The notes beneath the pieces were generated by a model. That model was not told the origin of the DNA. It searched no databases and saw only the letters and a list, made by a program, of their open reading frames with translations. From contig CM074806.1 in assembly GCA_037447605.1 (NCBI GenBank), positions 725,180 to 789,179 on the forward strand: a stretch of DNA of 64,000 bases. The letters run 5' to 3'. Position numbers and translations under genes: made by a program. Below, piece by piece: positions 1-11,542 of the stretch (the first letter of the stretch is position 1; the number at the start of each line of letters is the position of its first letter). Origin of the DNA: Zygnema circumcarinatum. Its lineage: Eukaryota; Streptophyta; Zygnematophyceae; Zygnematales; Zygnemataceae.

Positions 1-1315
1 TAGAAAGGTTAGCCAGCTTGGTGATGGACGGCGGAATAGTGCCACTAAACGCGTTGTTATATAGGCGCCTGCAGAAGCCGCAAACGAGCCACCCAGCGGG
101 AGTCAATTTGACAAACGCGTACAGAATCAAACACCAACAACAACAACAACAAACAGACAAACAAAGAAACAACCAAACAGTTTGCAGTTTACAAGGGTTG
201 GTGACTAACAAGTAGAGGAGATGCGTTGCCTCGTGGATGTTCTGCGGCAGTACATCCCCTCCCACGAGAGTCCCCTGAATGGAAACCTCCACAAGGTACG
301 GAAGCTGCATGATGATATCCCACGGAAGAGTGCCTTGCAGAGGGTCCGATCCCGTCTTTGCCCACGATTGGTTCGCATTCGTGAAGTCCATCAAGTTGGA
401 CGGGTCCGCAAACACATTGCTCTCAAGCTTTCTGCACCATGGAGGGAGGCAGATTCAGGGACACGATGGCAGGGCAAACAAAGGGATGGGGATTCCCATG
501 AAAAAGCAGTTTTTTAAGAGATGGGGTGGGGTGGTGGGACCCACATTGCTGCCACGTGTCCATTGATGCACTCTACCAAGGGCCACAGCTGTCCCGGCGT
601 GCAGGGCCTCCAGCTCTGCGCGTTGTGGTTGTCCCCCGTAGCGTTGTTCGCATAGGTTTCGTTCCAATACGCGGCATCGAACACCGGGTGATTCCCCAAC
701 GCCTTCTTCAGCTGCAGCAGAATGTTCTCTGTAGACACACATCCACCAAACGGAAAAGACGTCAGAACTGCCATACAATCAAAGAGGAAACGTGTCATCC
801 AGGTCGGCTGTAAGCAGCCAGTGCACGCAGAGAGCTTGCGATAGTGGGAGGGAGGGAGGGAGGGAGGGCGGGAGGGAGGGAGGGAGGGAGAGCTCACTTT
901 CGAAGAGCTCTTCTGTGAGCAGAGCTTGAGGAAACTCCAGGCCATAGTTTGAAGCCCAAACAGAGCCCGGAGCCGGAGCAGGAGCGGGCGCCCAATTGAG
1001 TATGGAGGCGGGGGTGGGAGGAATGGCAGCATGAAACCACGCGGGCGCTTCCGGGAAGTCCTCCGGGACGTAGCCCCCATCAGGAGAGGGAGCGGGAGAG
1101 GGAGAGGGTGCGGGAGGCAGCGAGTTCAGTACGGAGGCGGGAGTGGGAGGAATGGGCACATGCAAGAAGCCGTCGGGTCCTGCAGAAAACCAGCTCGGCG
1201 CTTCTCCATTGGCTCCCGTGAGGAAGCTCGCAGAAAGGAACAGTAGGATGGGGAGGGCGGAAAACAGGACAAACTTTCTGCCGCATCGCTGCAAGGGCGG
1301 GAGTAGGGCCGCCAT
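1..1315 (-). CDS. LRR receptor-like protein, N-terminal part (runs off left edge)
   Basis: Secreted or membrane LRR protein of plant type; the 3' part lies outside the window. Exons read on the minus strand: 1315-898, 728-545, 431-210 and 68-1, all joining in phase. The start at 1315 lies in GCCATGG context. The protein opens with a hydrophobic signal peptide (about residues 10-35), then a Pro-rich spacer built from two related units (each with PIPPTPAS or AIPPTPAS), then a plant LRR N-terminal cap (KNILLQLKKAL, Cys-Pro near the end), and finally the first LRR (LYNNAFSGTIPPSITKL). The exon-3/exon-4 junction falls after the second codon base inside the LRR consensus, the usual phase of plant one-LRR-per-exon genes. 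A TATA box lies about 50 bases upstream of the ATG. Whether a kinase follows cannot be seen. Confidence 0.85.
842..891. repeat. GGGA/TCCC tract in intron 1 of the left LRR gene
   Basis: About 50 bases of nearly perfect (GGGA)n on the plus strand. It directly abuts the donor site of exon 1 (GT at 897-896 on the minus strand), so the intron begins with a pyrimidine-rich repeat. Confidence 0.85.
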
Positions 1316-1364
1316 GGCGGACTTCAATTCCTGCAGGGAGAGAGAACTACGCCGGTTCAATACT

Positions 1365-1371
1365 TTTTATA
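1365..1371 (-). promoter_or_regulatory. TATA box of the left LRR gene
   Basis: On the minus strand this reads TATAAAA, about 50 bases upstream of the chosen ATG at 1315. That leaves room for a short 5' UTR and supports the start choice. Confidence 0.55.
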
Positions 1372-1372
1372 T

Positions 1373-3953
1373 GCACGACCTAAACATAGTGAGGACGAGC
1401 TTCATCAGGTAGGGTCCACCAACTACAAAACCTAAGTCTAGCATTAGTAGGGTCAGTCCTCCTGTTCCTGTTGCTCAGTCTCTGCTCTCTCTTTGACTTT
1501 ACCAAACCGCTCGTCCCCCGCTTTTCTCCCACCCTGCCCTCTCCTCTCTCCCTCTCTCCCTCTCTCGCAGATAAAAGGAAGACCTTTGAAACAATAAGAT
1601 ACGAGTCTCCTCTTACATGCATCTTTACATTGACCAACTACTCGCCTTCCAATTAAACCATCTCAAATCATCCCTTGAATCACCCCTTTCTGCTGCCCTT
1701 TCTTATTCCTTCTAGTTGACAGACACCCCTGAATGCAATCCCCACCCCCCCGCCATCCCTGCAGTGGCCCAAAGAAATGACCTCAAACTGCTGCCTTTGC
1801 CCTAAAAACGGCGCCTTTTGGACCCTTTTGGACCCTGAGGACTTCACAAACGGTCCCTCTCCTGCGCCTCTAATTCAGGCAGAAGAGACGCCGCATTGAC
1901 GAAGCCTTGCATGGGAGGAATCTATGCATCAGTTTCAGTCCGCGTTCAAACCAAGGGAGGGGAGGACCGCCCCCTCGCACGTTGCCAAAGGAAGGACGCG
2001 GAAGGCGCACAATGTAGCTATTAAAAAGGGGCGGCCTTCCCCCCCTCCCTCCCTCCCCTGCTCCCTCCCTCCCTCTCTCCCATTCCCTCCCTGAAGGCAT
2101 TCAGGGAGGGCTCCTGCAACGAAGAGAACGAACCAACCTCACCTTTAGCCTCCACCTTCGGCGTCCCAATCCTCTCTCCCGCTTCTGATCCTCCTTATTC
2201 TCCCTCTCTCTCACTCTCTCTTTCCGTCACTCTTCCTTTCCCTCCCTCCGTCTCTCTTCTCTCTCTCTCCCTCTCTCCCTCTCTCTCCCCCTCTCTGTGC
2301 CTCCCTCAGCCCGCTCTCCACTCCCTCTCTCCCCCCTACCTCAGCCTCCCGCTCTCCCCTCCCTCTCTCCCCCTCGAAGCGGCGGCGGAGGCTGGCGAGT
2401 GGCCCGTATCCATGGAGGCCCGAACGGAGCTTTTGAAGGTGGCGCGGCGGCGCCCGCTCTAGCGGTTACGTAACCCCCGCCATGGCCGGGCCGCGCCGCC
2501 GCACGAGCGAGCCCGCCAAACCCGGGCCCAATCATGAACCGATGCGGGCCAGCCTGGCGGGTGCAAATCGGGTAGAAGGGGCCCAAAAATGGGGTTCCGG
2601 GGCTCGGGCAGCGGGGGAAAAGTTTTAGGGAGCGGGTAGGGCTGTTATAAAACGGAAGCGGGCGCGTCGGCCGGCGGGCGGGTGGCGGAAAAAACAAACG
2701 AGGGGCCCTTGGGCTGCCCCCCCGGTTTGGCGTTTGCGGGTTTTTGGGGTTTGGTGCGAATACAAAAAATGGGGGTTAAGGGTCGGTTCCGGTTGGGCCC
2801 AACCGGCGAACCAGTCGACCGTACGGACATCCGTCGTCGAACGACGTCATCTTTCAGTCAGTATGGTCATATACACGTGTGAGGGACGGCTCGGATTGGC
2901 CGCCAGCTGGAGGGTGCGTCCTTTTCGGGAGGAGGCCAAACCAGCGCCTCTACAGTCAGGAGGGGGCCGCCGATTGAGCCCACTACGCGACAAAAATGAT
3001 GGCCAGCTGGCACGCCGACATGGCCGGAACGGCGATTTGCAGCCGACACGTGGCCAATCGGTGCGACCGAAAAGGCGAGGGCGCCGGTGGTTCCACTCGG
3101 GGGTTGAACCCGAGGTGGATCGTGGACTCCCTTTACGACACCTGTACGACACCAGCTGGCGCTTTGTCCCAAGTGGCAGATATGGAAATCTGCAAGGAAA
3201 TCTTTGTTTTGTCCGCTTTTGGTCGCCGGCATGACAGACTGTCAGCGTACTTCACATGCCGACAATCGTACGGTCCTGTACTATCGCGCCGTTTCCGAAT
3301 GAAGACAAGCGGCCGATACGGCCAGATCTTGCCGCCCGTCCTGATATCGCGGCCAGCTGGCGCGCGCGGACCTGTCGGCCAATCGTCGGCGCATGTACGG
3401 TGAGTAGTACGAACACAGGACTGTACGAATGCAGTCAACGGATCTCGGTGCGACGCGCAGAAGTCAAAAGCGTTGAGATCCTGTGGTCCACGTGGCGGTC
3501 AATCCCGAGCGGCTCCAGTGCCACGTGGACGCCCCGTGGCCCGCTGGGCCAACGGCCGTTCCCACCCCCCCTCTTGCGCTGCAGGGGCGGCCCAGTGGGA
3601 CCGGGGGGGGAGGGGGGAGGGCGAGTGGGAACGGGATCTCGCACATGTGTAGGGCTACTCCGTGTGGTTGGATAGAGTTTCCTTCTAAACTATTGCATGT
3701 GACGCGCGAGGACGGTCTTTGCGCGAGGAGCCATTTTGCCACTAGGCGGCCGGCGCGTGGCAGGACCGCTCGAATGGAACAGCGGACAGGGAAGGCGTTT
3801 TGCCACAGAATCTAGCCCACTGAACTGGAACTGAACGGCGGCGCGTTTCCATGCAGTTAGGGTTTGGAGCGCGGAGGCAGGGACGGAAGGCGGGCGGCCG
3901 GAAGCGAGGAGGCAACACGTGGCGGCGCCGCGCGGAGGTCAGCCGAGGCGGCC
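1373..3953. other. Intergenic region between divergent LRR gene and RPC5
   Basis: No gene seen. About 1480-1570 and 2040-2400 are CT-rich. From about 2640 to 3750 the composition changes to GC-rich DNA with many short palindromes (GGCCAGCTGG, CGTACGG, CCACGTGG). Open frames here are broken and match nothing I recognise. The last 200 bases are GC-rich and TATA-less and should hold the RPC5 promoter. Confidence 0.5.
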
Positions 3954-6900
3954 ATGGCGGGCGGGATGTGCGAGGGGGAGGGGGGCGACCCGGTCGTGCG
4001 GGAGGTCGACGTCTTCCTCGTCCCGCATCTCGACAGCGATACACGTGTCAGCTTCTCGCGCCCTCCTCCCGCACCTCGCGCTGCGTCTTGTTAGGGTTAA
4101 GGGTTGGGTCGTTTTGCGGCGCTGAGCCCTGCTGATCTGAACCTTTCGATAAGCTGCTGTTGTAACTCGTGTATTGCTCTTTCTTACCTCCAATGTAATT
4201 TGAATTGATTCGATATAAATTATTTAAAAAAAAATCAGATAGTTAACGCCTCAAACTACCCTCAATCGCTGAAAGCTGTCCAATAAAATCCTCAAATTTA
4301 CAGTATTGACATACAAATGGATGTATATGCAGCTTTACTTGCTTCAGTATCCTTTAAGGCCTCCATGGCGAGCGTACGGTTTGGAAGAACGATGCCAAGA
4401 AGTAAGCTGCCTAAACGAGCTCTCTTGTCAATGTTTGGGCTTTACTTTGTCAAACAACCCGCTAAACATTAGTTCTTTAATTCAAGATTCTAGGGATTGC
4501 CATGATCATTTCAATCTCTCAACTTTTTCCATGCTGAGCACTGGTCGCGGCGTGTTTTCCTCCTCTGTTTCCTCCTTTTCTTGCGCTCTTCCAGGTCCGT
4601 GTGAAGCCGAAGCAGAAGAAGATGGAAGTTGACTTGGCGCTCGATACAAACGTCTCCACTCACGACTCGGACGCGCCGACTCACCTCCAAATTTCCAGCC
4701 AGGTGAGGGCTTAGAGATTTCAAGGTTCAGTGGGTTAGGATTTGGGTTGTTGGCTCTCTGGAGGCCATTGTCATCTAAAGGCTTCATGAGTGTATGTTAG
4801 CAATGGGACGGTGGGAGCTGTAGGAGCACTTTTGGGACGTCCTGAAGAGGATTTTGGATGCTCGCAGAGGGAGAGGCTGCCATGATGGAATGAATTTAAA
4901 TACATTGTTCTATCCTGAACCAATTGATGAGACTCTTCGAAAGATTGTGCTGATGCAGCCTCTCCCTCTAAACTTTTGGGGCTGGGGTTAGGGTTAGGGT
5001 GACTGGGTTAGTGCCAGGGCTAGGGCTAGGGGATCAAGCTAGGGTTAGGGTTAGGGTTAAGACTAGGATGAGGGTTAGGATAGGGCAGGGGGCAAGGTTC
5101 CGGGTTAGGGCTAGGTTTGGACTCGGGCTAGGACTAGGGCTTGGGCTACGGCTACGGCTAGGGTTAAGTTAAGTATGAGGTCAGGATAGGGTTAGGGCCG
5201 GGAGTTGTGGCCTTCTATGGTTATGATGGTAGGAGGCGGCTCTCTGAAGCTTAAATTCTGTAGTTTCAAAAATAGAAGAGCTGCAAACTTTTTAGGTTTA
5301 GAGTTTTGGGTTTCGGATGATACGTTTGGTCCTAACAAGTAAAGTGCCCCTTTTTGTTGGTGGGGGGGCTGGGGCTGAAGTAGACGCTGACATCGTCCCA
5401 TTTGCCGTTGTCAGCAAGTTATGCGATTGGAATCTTGTGCGGCGACCAAGTGAGTTGAACGGGGAGGATACTATGCTTACTTATTCTTTGGAGAATAAAA
5501 CGGGATTGTTTATGTTAAAATTGATCTCGCTTTTTGAATTTTGGGTCTATTTTCAAAAGCCTTTTCTTCAGTCCATTTCCCCAAGTCTGCCATTTCTTCA
5601 TACAACAGAGTAGGAAGCCCTTCAAGCTCTCGCCCTCAATTCCCTGTTTGCTCGTTTTCTCGTTTCTGAACCCTCCCAGAATCCTCCTCCTTTTGGACAC
5701 GTGGCAGCTGCACCTGAACCCTCTTCATGCGGTTGTTCAACTTCGGCCCTCCCTCAAATATTTGGATGAAGCGGACAGCCTGAAATCCAAAAAAGTGAAG
5801 GAGGTTGAAAATGAGGAAGATGAAGCCATGGCGGCTGCCGAGGGGGAGGGCGAAAAGACAGAGATGGTCGCACTTCAGGTAATTATTTTCGTTTTTCAAG
5901 GGATTCTTGAACAGGTTATATAGCATAGCAGCCGGCCTTTCCCCCTGCTTCTGGAAAGATGTCTGTCAGAGCGATGAGGACACGTGGCGTATCGGGAGAG
6001 GCTGGCAGGTGAACATTCAGCGGCGGGAAACAGAGCAGCAAGAGGAGTCGCGGTTGCAGTCGCATGCGCACCTCCGGGAAAGGGATGAGGCCGAGGTGGG
6101 TGGGATTTGGGGGACTTCTTCACGAGGGATAGAGAGGGAGAGAGGGAGAGAGAGAGAGTGAGAGAGAGAGAGAGAGAGCAGTCAATTTCCAACGGGAATG
6201 TTTTGGAGAAGCCAACCTTTTCTGTTACTCTGAAGGGGATTCCATCTCGTTTACTTTTTGCGTTGCACTAATTCAATGTGATAAATCGCAGGCGTGGGTA
6301 CCATTGGAGCCGTCCGGAATAAACAGCACGGAATCGAGTGAAATGCGAAAAAAAATGGCGCAACAAGCGGAGACTTCAATACCATTCACCATGTCACAGT
6401 AAGCTCTCCTTCACCAAAAGTAGAAGTAACTGAAGTTCGTTTTAATCCTTCAATTTTGTTTTCCGTTTTTTTTCCCCACAATGTCATCGTTTTTTGACTG
6501 CTTAGGGTGGCCGTTTCTTCTTGGTTTCTAGAGCAACCTGCGAACAGTAATGTAGTACAACTGCACATCTTTTAGCTCCTTATGACCTCTGAATGCCCTA
6601 ACTGTAAGAACCCTAAAGTTGTGTAGCTGTTCTTGAGACCCAAGGCGATGCTAAAAGGCCGTCCTTCCTGTGCAGAACGCAATATACGGACGCTCTGACA
6701 GGAGGCAAATCGTCAAATTCTTCCACGGATTTAATTGCAGCTACTCATAATATCGGCTCTGCAGAACTCTCCCTCAGGCTCGTCCATCATCTCCCTTCTT
6801 CATTTCTTTTTTCCTTCATCACTTATCACTTCCTACGCTTTAGAATGGAGTTTTGTATTCTCCAACGCATGCGGGAAGTGAGGTTAGCAGGTGAATTTCA

Positions 6901-8984
6901 CTGACACGTGGCATGCTGTGATTGACCTGCAGCATTCTAGAATCTTTGCCTCTCCAGAAGAGGATCCATGCCATCTTAACGCAGGTCACTCCATGTGCCC
7001 ATACCCCTGCGTTTCGGTATTTTAGGGTTCCCAGAAATTCAGGGTTTCCTCATCCCCTTGCGCCTGCTGCTGTCTATATCACTCCTCATCCTTTTGAAGC
7101 ATGCCGTCAACAGATAGAAAATCAGTTCAGTACTGAACCCCATAAAACCGGCTCTATCTGTTTTCTATGCAGGGAAAGACTCAAGTGTTTCAGTTTGAAC
7201 GGATTATGCGATTGGCTCCGCGAGAGGCAACGGAACTGGAAGTTCTATCTGTGTTGGAGGAGCTGGCAATGATGGTGCAGGGCTGTTGGGTGGCTGCCTC
7301 CTTTCTGCGATACCGAGGAAGCTCATGCGTAGTCCGGGACTACTTGCTTCTGCAGTTCACCCGCACACGAGAAATTGAACACACCAAATTAGAAGTGTTG
7401 AAGGTAAAAATGCAATTAAATGGAGGACAATGTGTGTGTCTCGAGTTTCTTTTATTAGAGTTACTCGCTGAACCACCTTTCTGGGTGTTACAGGTGCCGA
7501 AAGAACTCCTCCGAGAGCTCGTAAAGACGGTCGCTCGGAACAAAGGATCAGGAGGAAACAGGATTTGGGAATTCTTAGAACCCACCGACGAAAGCTTCAT
7601 GAAAAGGCATCCGCAGATTGTGGTCAGCCAAATGCGGAGGTGGGCTAAAGCAGAGCACGGCCTGTCTAATGCGGCTCTTACTCTGAACATTTCATCCATG
7701 GCTGACTTAGAATCAGGGCAGGCCACAGGCCTAGGAGCAGGTCCTACTGCAGTATCTTCCCGGAGCGGAGATCCGAGGGGTTCAGGGCCAGGGAGAGGGG
7801 TAAGCGGTGGTATAGGAGTAGGCGGAATAGGAGCGAGTAGAGGTGGGAAGGGAGTGGGAGAGGATAGTGCGGCATTGGAGAGTGGGAGAGGGGGGGCTGC
7901 TGACGGGCGAGGGGTGAGGCCCGCGGGAGGGAACGTGGCGATGTCGGAGGCAACCAAGGCGGCACTTCCAGGAGCACTGAGAGAGATTTTCCTGAAGCAT
8001 CACGTGCTCAAGTACAGTACTCACGTTTTCCGCTACCTTTTCACTCGCTCACTCGTTTTGCTTTACTGCTGCTCGTGGCAGTCGTGTGTCTTTAACTCCT
8101 TTCTTTCTCTCTCTCTCACTCTCTCTCTCTCTGGGTTGCAGTCTACAGTTTCTGTGTGAGTGTCTGCGGGAGCTTCCGATTGCGTATTCGTCTGTTGCGA
8201 AGCCGAGTCAGAAGGCGGTGCAGGCAGCTGTTGCCGCAGCACAAGCAGCGTCGGCTCCGCTTGTGGAGTTGAAGGCGGAGTTGTCGAAGGTGGCGACATG
8301 CATAGACTCCGTCTACTGCCTCACCACGCTCGGGAGCCCCTCCCTGGACCCCTTCAGGTGAAATGCATATAACAACAACAAAAAAATCGTTCTGTTCACG
8401 GCTGTGACGTGATTATGTAGAGAATCTGCCTTCGCGAGGGAATCTTATCATTGATTGTAATTGGCGTAAAGAAAAGGAAAAATGTTATGAGTAGGTGGTC
8501 TAATCTTAAACAGAGGAAACGGGTACAGGTCGCTGGTCATAGCCTTGTTGAAAGCCAAGAAGAAGGCGGGCCTTCGGAAGGTGGATTTGATGGAGGCTGC
8601 CAAAATTGCCCTTAAGGCAGAGGTCCCAAATGCAACTTATTTGAGGGTGAGTGATGTATTCCTCCTTTCACGCCCCTACTCTCTCACACCCCTCTCCGTT
8701 CGGTCTCACTTTCGCTCCCTCTTTCTCCCCCTCACCCCTCCCCTTCCCCTCCCTCCTCTCTCCCCCCCCTCGCACATGGTTTCCTTGCAAGTTGATGAAG
8801 CACAATCTAAGAATGGAAACCCTCCGGCAGCAATCAGTTTCAAGTGCAGGGCTTTTTTTTGAGCTAGTTTGCTGCTTTGCTTTGCCCTAATTTTCACAGC
8901 TGGTCTGTGCAGGTCGTTAAGGAGCTCTGTTGTGCTCGAGGGGGTGCGTGGGTCCTCAAGGAGGGGGACGGAAGACCTTCTTGA
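3954..8984 (+). CDS. RPC5: RNA polymerase III subunit RPC5 (POLR3E/Sin-like)
   Basis: Subunit of the TFIIF-like RPC4/RPC5 module of nuclear RNA polymerase III. The N-terminus (DPVVREVDVFL) is the family signature, followed by LYLLQYPLRPP, VRVKPKQKKMEVD and LHLNPLHAVVQLRPS, all diagnostic of RPC5. Exons: 3954-4046, 4333-4401, 4595-4702, 5384-5449, 5708-5878, 6009-6095, 6292-6398, 6676-?, a short exon ending 6984, 7173-7403, 7494-8011, 8142-8357, 8529-8646, 8913-8984. All joins are in phase except the end of the 6676 exon, where no good donor in the needed phase was found, so that junction is open. A Gly-rich low-complexity stretch sits near 7730-7930. The later exons carry the winged-helix-like C-terminal part. 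The start is the ATG at 3954 in GCCATGG context. Intron 3 carries telomere-like repeats. Confidence 0.93.
4978..5205 (+). repeat. Degenerate interstitial TTAGGG array in RPC5 intron
   Basis: Repeated GGTTAGGG/GGCTAGGG units with point changes. Perfect short runs (three TTAGGG in a row) occur near 5040-5060. The strand orientation is constant over about 220 bases. The unit is the 6-base type, not the 7-base TTTAGGG typical of most land plants. Confidence 0.8.
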
Positions 8985-9616
8985 CCTACTTGACCTCCTC
9001 GGCTTTTTTGACCGACCTTAACCCTGCCTGACCCTCTTGGCCGAAGTTGAGTTCAAGGAATGAGCACATGGGGTGTAGGCGACACCCACAAAAAGTGTTG
9101 TTCTTTTGAATGGCAGGGTACATATCTTCGATGAAGAGATAGTTGTACCACTAGCATTACCCCTCCCGCTTGTCCGCCTGTAAATAATTTTTTTTTGCCA
9201 GAAATGGAATAAAGTCGCTCAGTTTTTAGTGCAAGTGGTTTTTGAGAAAAAGTTTGATGTCCTTACTTGTGGGACTCGTTTGGCTCATTAACATGCCCAC
9301 CTGATAATGCATCATGAGTATCGCTCGGCCTTCAATTCATCTGCAAATTCTGCCTTTGAAGACATGGGTGAACATTGCACAACGTGTACCCCATAAAGCA
9401 TCCCTTTCAAGAAAAGTAAAACTGAAACATGAGGGCTCCCAAATGCCCAAAGGAACGTGAATTGAAAGCCCTGCGTATTATGTGCCTGGGTGCTGCGCAC
9501 GATGTGAAGACATAGCGAAAAAAAATGAATTGCAGTTTTGAAAGAGGATGATTATACATGGAAGGACAATAAGCAAAGGAGAAGTTCAGCTTCTTCATTG
9601 GTGGCCAATTAGGGCT
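8985..9616. other. Spacer between convergent RPC5 and LYRM7 genes
   Basis: No gene seen. It contains the 3' flank of RPC5, including an AATAAA-type signal at about 9208-9213 (GGAATAAAG), and the 3' flank of the minus-strand LYR gene. Confidence 0.5.
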
Positions 9617-9931
9617 TCAAATAGGTTTCAACGGAAGCTCCGGCTCAGCAACACTCGCTCCTGCGTGCTCCCTCTCCAGCTTCACTTGGTAGTTGCCATC
9701 TTCATTCAACTTCGCCTGCACAACATTCGTTCGCAAAAACTCTGCCGCCTCCTTTGCTTCCGCAAGCAGCCTTTCCAGCACTGCCGCATCCATTACGCTC
9801 CGACTCTCCTCAAACCTTGCCCTAATCTCCCGCCTTGCCTCCGCCTGCGCATGCAAATCTCCCCGGAAGAGCGTCCTCTGAGCGCGCATCAAGCTGCGAT
9901 AGGCGGAGAGGCCCCGCGCTGCGCTCGCCAT
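9617..9931 (-). CDS. MZM1: LYR-motif complex III assembly factor (LYRM7/MZM1-like)
   Basis: Small mitochondrial matrix LYR protein of 104 residues, intronless. The family acts late in cytochrome bc1 assembly as a chaperone for the Rieske Fe-S protein. The motif region reads AYRSLMRAQRTLF, with the leading Leu of LYR replaced by Ala. It is followed by an amphipathic helical core (EIRARFEESRSV, then LLAEAKEAAEFLRTNVVQAKLN), which is the LYRM7/MZM1 pattern and not that of other LYR proteins. I chose the ATG at 9931 (MASAARG). An in-frame ATG five codons upstream (9946) is also possible. No separate targeting peptide is obvious, which is normal for this family. Length agrees with LYRM7 of about 100-120 residues. 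Confidence 0.88.
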   Translation of the reverse strand: MASAARGLSAYRSLMRAQRTLFRGDLHAQAEARREIRARFEESRSVMDAAVLERLLAEAKEAAEFLRTNVVQAKLNEDGNYQVKLEREHAGASVAEPELPLKPI

Positions 9932-10906
9932 GCTCCCATGCAACATTCGATACAGGCGGCGGAAATCTCAGATCGTCAAGCTCGCCCTGAGCCTCCCCTC
10001 GGTGAGATCCATGGCAGCTCCGACCCGCAGCCGCACCAACCTTCCCTTCACTTCCAAAAATTTCGCCAGAGGAGCCTCCGGCCTCCAGGCGCGGTCGAAT
10101 TAGGGCTGACGTCATCGGCCAAAGGGAGGGGCTCGGCTTCCCCGTCGCGTCACGTCGCGTCGCGTCACGTCATGACTTGTCATTGTCGAGTGATCCTGGA
10201 CCGTTGTCGTTTTCCATAGGGATGACGGCGTAGTGTTGCGTGACAAGGTGTCACAGCGGAGTATTTGCAGAAACCACGAGTCGAGGCTGCCGGCCGGCAG
10301 GGCCACGGCCAGCCGTTTGCCGTCGGCCGGCAAACGTATCCGTACTGCTGACCGACACAAGGCCGGTCAGCAACTCTGTCGCCTTGCGGAGGAACTGTGT
10401 CGTCACGCGTCGGTTCCCCGTCGTCGTGCGATCCGGTCGCCATTGAAAGGTACGTCAACAAATAAATGCCAGCCACGTGGCGGGAAATGCGCGGTTTCGC
10501 TAACGAACATTTGTCTCTTCTGCTTGCGGCCACCGTGTTCAAGCGCAGCAGGAAGTTTCCAGGAAGCTAACCGTGAACGACGGCGGCGCGCCGTCTGTCA
10601 TCTCATCTGCCGCCGCCCTCCCTTCCGCCATGGCCAGCCCTTCCTTGAGCTTCGCTTCCTTCAACTTTCCCTAAGCTTTTATTCTTAAGGATAATTATCT
10701 GCACAAGAAACATAATTACCCACCTTGTCAGTTATCACTAAGGTGAGGCATCATGCATGCATGCATGCCCCTCATGATGCCTTGCAGAAATGTGCAGCAT
10801 GCGTAGTCCACTCTGGCTACTGTGGGTGATGATGAGTGACGGGTGTTTCGCTGGGACTTCTTTATGACTTCAGGCAGTTCATACGGCCGGTTTTGGTCGT
10901 GAAGCC

Positions 10907-11029
10907 ATGGAATTTGGCGTCCAGAATGGTGCGGGTATTTACGGGTCAGGGCCGATCAAAGTGACGGCGGACTTCACCTCGGATGCGGATCCTGCCGAAT
11001 GGCGTTTGAAGGAGCTCGACCACAAGTAG
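10907..11029 (+). other. Short ORF of 40 codons, possible retroelement remnant
   Basis: An ATG-initiated frame ends at a TAG, and the same frame then stays open past the stop with a Leu/Glu-rich stretch. I do not recognise it. Composition and the repeat-rich surroundings suggest a mutated gag-like or other mobile-element leftover, but this is a guess. Confidence 0.2.
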
Positions 11030-11467
11030 GAGCTCCTTCGAGAGTTGGAACTGTTAAAATTGTTGTACAGCACTAGAGACTGTACAACGTTTTGTGGGAC
11101 ATAGATTCTCTAGTGAGGTTAGATGTGTCTTGCAGGTGTTCGAGGCGCGATTGTACGGAGGTCAGAATACCGTACCATACCGTACTACAGTCAACAGTCT
11201 TCATATTTTCGCCATGGTTTTGGCAAATATGAGGCGAAAATATTGATTTTTGCAAATAGAAGGTTCGTGTTACCAATAGACGGGCGGTATTGTTAGAGTT
11301 CATGTTGGACCGTACGTATCGTACCGTACCATATCGTGCCGTGTCGTTCAATATCGTATCGTATCATGTCGTATCGGAACCAAAAGGAGGAAAGACGAGC
11401 GAGCGCCTCTTACGGCGGCACGTGCGGGAAGATTCGGTGAGTTTTGCTGAAGCCCGTAACGGCTAGT

Positions 11468-11504
11468 ACTGCAAGTACGGCAAGTACGGCAAGTACGGCA
11501 AGTA
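11468..11504 (+). repeat. AAGTACGGC tandem repeat
   Basis: Four nearly perfect direct copies of a 9-base unit. They are followed within 40 bases by repeated GGGTAGTAC units (11538-11565). Confidence 0.85.
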
Positions 11505-11507
11505 CAG

Positions 11508-11542
11508 TTTTTAGGGTTTCTAGGGTTTTAGGGTTTTAGGGG
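11508..11542 (+). repeat. Short TTTTAGGG telomere-like block
   Basis: Three to four copies of TTTTAGGG/TTTCTAGGG in one orientation. The unit is the 8-base algal telomere type, in contrast with the 6-base array inside the RPC5 intron. Confidence 0.6.

Noticed and set aside
2982-3120. tRNA-like arm (GGGGGTTGAACCCGAGG)
   Set aside because: The loop lacks the GTTC(A/G)A pattern and no acceptor, D or anticodon arms could be folded around it.
7340-7957. 205-codon minus-strand frame
   Set aside because: Antisense shadow of RPC5 exons, which match the family well on the plus strand.
9822-10115. Minus-strand 97-codon frame upstream of the LYR gene
   Set aside because: Overlaps the start of the LYR gene in another frame and shows only composition-driven Gly/Ser/Arg.
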